A DNA stretch of 64,000 nucleotides, taken from the NCBI RefSeq assembly GCF_025457605.1, contig NZ_JAMZFY010000002.1:620001-684000 (forward strand). Reading direction: 5' to 3'. This document shows, piece after piece, positions 62,370 to 64,000 of this stretch. The notes under the pieces were generated by a model that ran no database searches, was not told the DNA's origin, and saw only the letters and a list, made by a program, of their open reading frames with translations. The stretch comes from Haloarcula laminariae. Lineage in GTDB: Archaea; Halobacteriota; Halobacteria; Halobacteriales; Haloarculaceae. How positions within the stretch are numbered: position 1 is the first letter of the stretch; every line of letters begins with the position of its first letter. The position numbers and the translations under genes were made by a program.

Positions 62370-62942
62370 CTAGCGACCCGACAACCCCGCCGTCGCGCCG
62401 TCGGCCCGCCGCTTGCACCACCGCCCGACCGCCCGCAACCCCGGGGCGCCGTCGACGGCCCACAGCAGCGTTGCGGCGGCAAACAGGATGAGTTCGGCTA
62501 GGAGCTCTGGGGTCGGTTCCGCCGCGAGGAAGTGTGCGAGGATACCCATCGATTCGTCGTAGGCCGGCAGCGAGAGGACGGGCCAGAACAGATAGGCGAG
62601 CCCGGCGAACTCACCCGCGATGAGCGCGTAGACGCCGTCGGTCACGAGATGGACGAGATAGCCGAGCGCGAAGCCGGCCCAGGCGCGGCGACCGGCGGGG
62701 CCATCGAAGCGCCACCAGAGGACCGCCAGCAGCGGGACGGCGACCAGCAGGGAGTGGGCGCCGGCCCGCCCCGAGGGGAGGACGCCGAACGTCCACGCCA
62801 GCGGCTTGTCGACGAGGTCGGGAAACTGGCTTCCGACGGCCAGCGGGACGACGACGCCGGCCGTCGGCACCCGGCCGTAACGTGAGCGGAGCCAGAGCGA
62901 ACAGAGGAGGTAGGCGACGGCCGCGTGTCCCCAGGGCCACAT
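62370..62942 (-). CDS. DUF457/YdjM-like membrane metal-dependent hydrolase
   Basis: A 190-residue membrane protein beginning MWPWGHAAVAYLLCSLWLRS, with the family HxxxS/H-type metal motifs: GHAAVAY (about residues 5-11), SQFPDLVDKPLAW (DLVDK, about 38-50), GRAGAHSLLVAVPLLAVLW (GAHS, about 59) and HLVTDGVYAL (about 97-106). Four helices follow. Such proteins are called membrane-bound metal-dependent hydrolases; substrates are not known. The ATG at 62942 is chosen because the motif starts there. The gene ends 41 bases downstream of the AglF-like gene start. Confidence 0.85.
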   Translation of the reverse strand: MWPWGHAAVAYLLCSLWLRSRYGRVPTAGVVVPLAVGSQFPDLVDKPLAWTFGVLPSGRAGAHSLLVAVPLLAVLWWRFDGPAGRRAWAGFALGYLVHLVTDGVYALIAGEFAGLAYLFWPVLSLPAYDESMGILAHFLAAEPTPELLAELILFAAATLLWAVDGAPGLRAVGRWCKRRADGATAGLSGR

Positions 62943-63158
62943 GTTCCCGTCTCCGTCGGTGGCCGAAAAGAGCCTTCTGTTGTGGGGCGGTGGAATGACC
63001 AGTCTGTTATGCGACTCGGGTAGCTGATTGCTAATGCTCCGATCTCGTCGACGAGAGTAGTTCAATCAGACACCCGCACTGCGCAGACCGCCTGTAACTG
63101 TGAACACATCGAGTCCGTGTCGATACTTTCTAACCGTTCGCTTGGCAACGGAGCCACA

Positions 63159-63434
63159 ATGGCTACCAGGCGCCGCCAGCAGTTCATCCACGGGCAGGCA
63201 CTCTGGATGCTCGCAACGGTGCTCATGCTGGCGGCGCTGAACGCGTTGACACTGGATCTTTTCTTTGTCGTCTCGCTCATCGGCTTTCTCGTTGTGGTCG
63301 AACTCACCGCGGCGGTTAACGTCACCCCACGGTGGCGCTCGCGGCTGAAGTGGCTGATTCTCGCCGGACTGGTCGGGTTTGCCTACATCGTCGTCCGGCG
63401 CATTCTCGAAATCCTGCCGTCGGGGCTGATATAG
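63159..63434 (+). CDS. Small three-helix membrane protein
   Basis: A 91-residue protein with a basic start (MATRRRQQFIHGQALWML), helices at about residues 13-32 and 32-52 (DLFFVVSLIGFLVVVELTAA) and a third at about 64-82 (LKWLILAGLVGFAYIVVRRI). It ends on TAG directly followed by the ATG of the DUF4350 gene, so the two are coupled. It is the first gene of a plus-strand operon that leaves the window, likely the haloarchaeal DUF4350-MoxR-DUF58 type. Function unknown. Confidence 0.7.
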   Translation: MATRRRQQFIHGQALWMLATVLMLAALNALTLDLFFVVSLIGFLVVVELTAAVNVTPRWRSRLKWLILAGLVGFAYIVVRRILEILPSGLI

Positions 63435-64000
63435 ATGGAGTGGCAGGACTACCCCCGCGTCGCCCTCATTATCCTCTTTCTTGTAACGAACGTCGGGCTG
63501 GTGACGGCGATGAGCACGTCGACGGCCGCGTACGGACCGTACAATTCCGCTTGGGACGGCGGAACCGAGCTGCGGGACCAGACACGGTCGGCCGGCGCGG
63601 AACCGAAAATTGCCACCAGTACGTCGGCGTACGTCGACTCCGGGGCGGACTCGGTCGCTTTTGTCATCGCCCCGACGGCGACCTACAACGCGGCTGATAT
63701 CGCCCGCCTGCGGCAGTTTGTTTCGCGTGGCGGCACGCTCGTGGTCGCTGGCGAGGGTACAAACGCGACAAATGACCTGCTTGGCGGGCTCGATGTGGAG
63801 ACGCGGCTGAACGGCACGAGGGTTCGGGACGACCAGAGCAACTACCGAAACGCCTCGCTGCCGAGAGCGACAAACGTCTCCGAGCACTCGCTTGTCAATG
63901 ACACGGACGCCTTGACGCTGAACCGAGGGACAGTACTGGACGTTCCCGAACGGGACGTAACAGACAACCCGGCCGACCGGCCGACGGTGCTGATCCGAAC
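63435..64000 (+). CDS. DUF4350-domain protein, 5' part
   Basis: Only the first ~188 residues lie in the window. A leading membrane helix (YPRVALIILFLVTNVGLVTAM, about residues 6-26) is followed by an extracellular Thr/Ser-rich domain with SVAFVIAPTATYNAADIARLRQFVSRGGTLVVAGEG in pieces (RLRQFVSRGGTLVVAGEG about 90-107), the DUF4350 start, which resembles a glutamine-amidotransferase-like fold. Such proteins occur beside MoxR ATPase and DUF58 genes in archaea and bacteria; those neighbours would lie outside the window. It is coupled to the small upstream gene. Confidence 0.75.
   Translation, partial: MEWQDYPRVALIILFLVTNVGLVTAMSTSTAAYGPYNSAWDGGTELRDQTRSAGAEPKIATSTSAYVDSGADSVAFVIAPTATYNAADIARLRQFVSRGGTLVVAGEGTNATNDLLGGLDVETRLNGTRVRDDQSNYRNASLPRATNVSEHSLVNDTDALTLNRGTVLDVPERDVTDNPADRPTVLIR

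Overview
The window is chromosomal DNA of a halophilic archaeon (class Halobacteria). It shows very high GC with G/C at third codon positions, strongly acidic proteins, and TATA-like boxes about 26-30 bases before many start codons (leaderless mRNAs). The informational genes are archaeal: ribosomal protein S19e, PDCD5, PAN proteasomal ATPase, aIF5B, Nob1, Pus10, and a SecF-SecD pair. Paired CheF-like proteins and a Bat-type regulator with HTH_10 also fit haloarchaea. A Haloarcula-like relative is my guess only; no 16S or other marker is present.

Layout. 1-11.8 kb is core genome: the end of a site-2 protease, thiamine-phosphate kinase, S19e-PDCD5-PP-loop ATPase, HisRS, TruA, oligoendopeptidase F, PAN and pyruvoyl arginine decarboxylase. 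11.8-14.8 kb is a more AT-rich patch of unrecognised secreted and membrane proteins, including two adjoining reading frames that may be one broken gene. 14.85-18.0 kb is an overlapping three-gene operon: a GMC oxidoreductase, its Tat-signal small subunit, and an unrecognised membrane protein. 18.4-33 kb is again core genome: aIF5B, PRC-barrel protein, Nob1, glucose-6-phosphate isomerase, SecF/SecD, RNase HII, Pus10, MscS channel, UppP and a HAD hydrolase.

33-44 kb is an acetate module bracketed by two CheF paralogues. It holds two acetyl-CoA synthetases on the minus strand with a Bat-like transcription activator between them, followed by a DUF4212 subunit, a sodium/solute (acetate-type) symporter, a UspA protein and a small membrane protein. 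The likely chain is uptake, activation to acetyl-CoA, and local transcriptional control.

44.2-62.3 kb is a surface-glycan cluster. GlmU-like and GlmS enzymes supply amino-sugar nucleotides, and a nucleotidyltransferase and an NAD-dependent epimerase supply others. A polyprenyl-phosphate sugar transferase, two GT4 enzymes and one GT2 enzyme build the chain, a flippase exports it, and a polytopic membrane protein may polymerise or extend it. Three alkaline-phosphatase/sulfatase-superfamily genes lie among them; one is broken by an in-frame stop and a frameshift. The window ends with a DUF457-type membrane hydrolase, a small membrane protein and the start of a DUF4350 protein.

The most unusual non-coding signal is a set of hairpin-rich intergenic stretches (10.1, 18.1-18.5, 33.9-34.2 and 43.9-44.1 kb). 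The stems differ from copy to copy, while the loops, especially near the cheF genes, resemble one another. I saw no tRNA, rRNA, CRISPR array, complete insertion sequence or replication origin.
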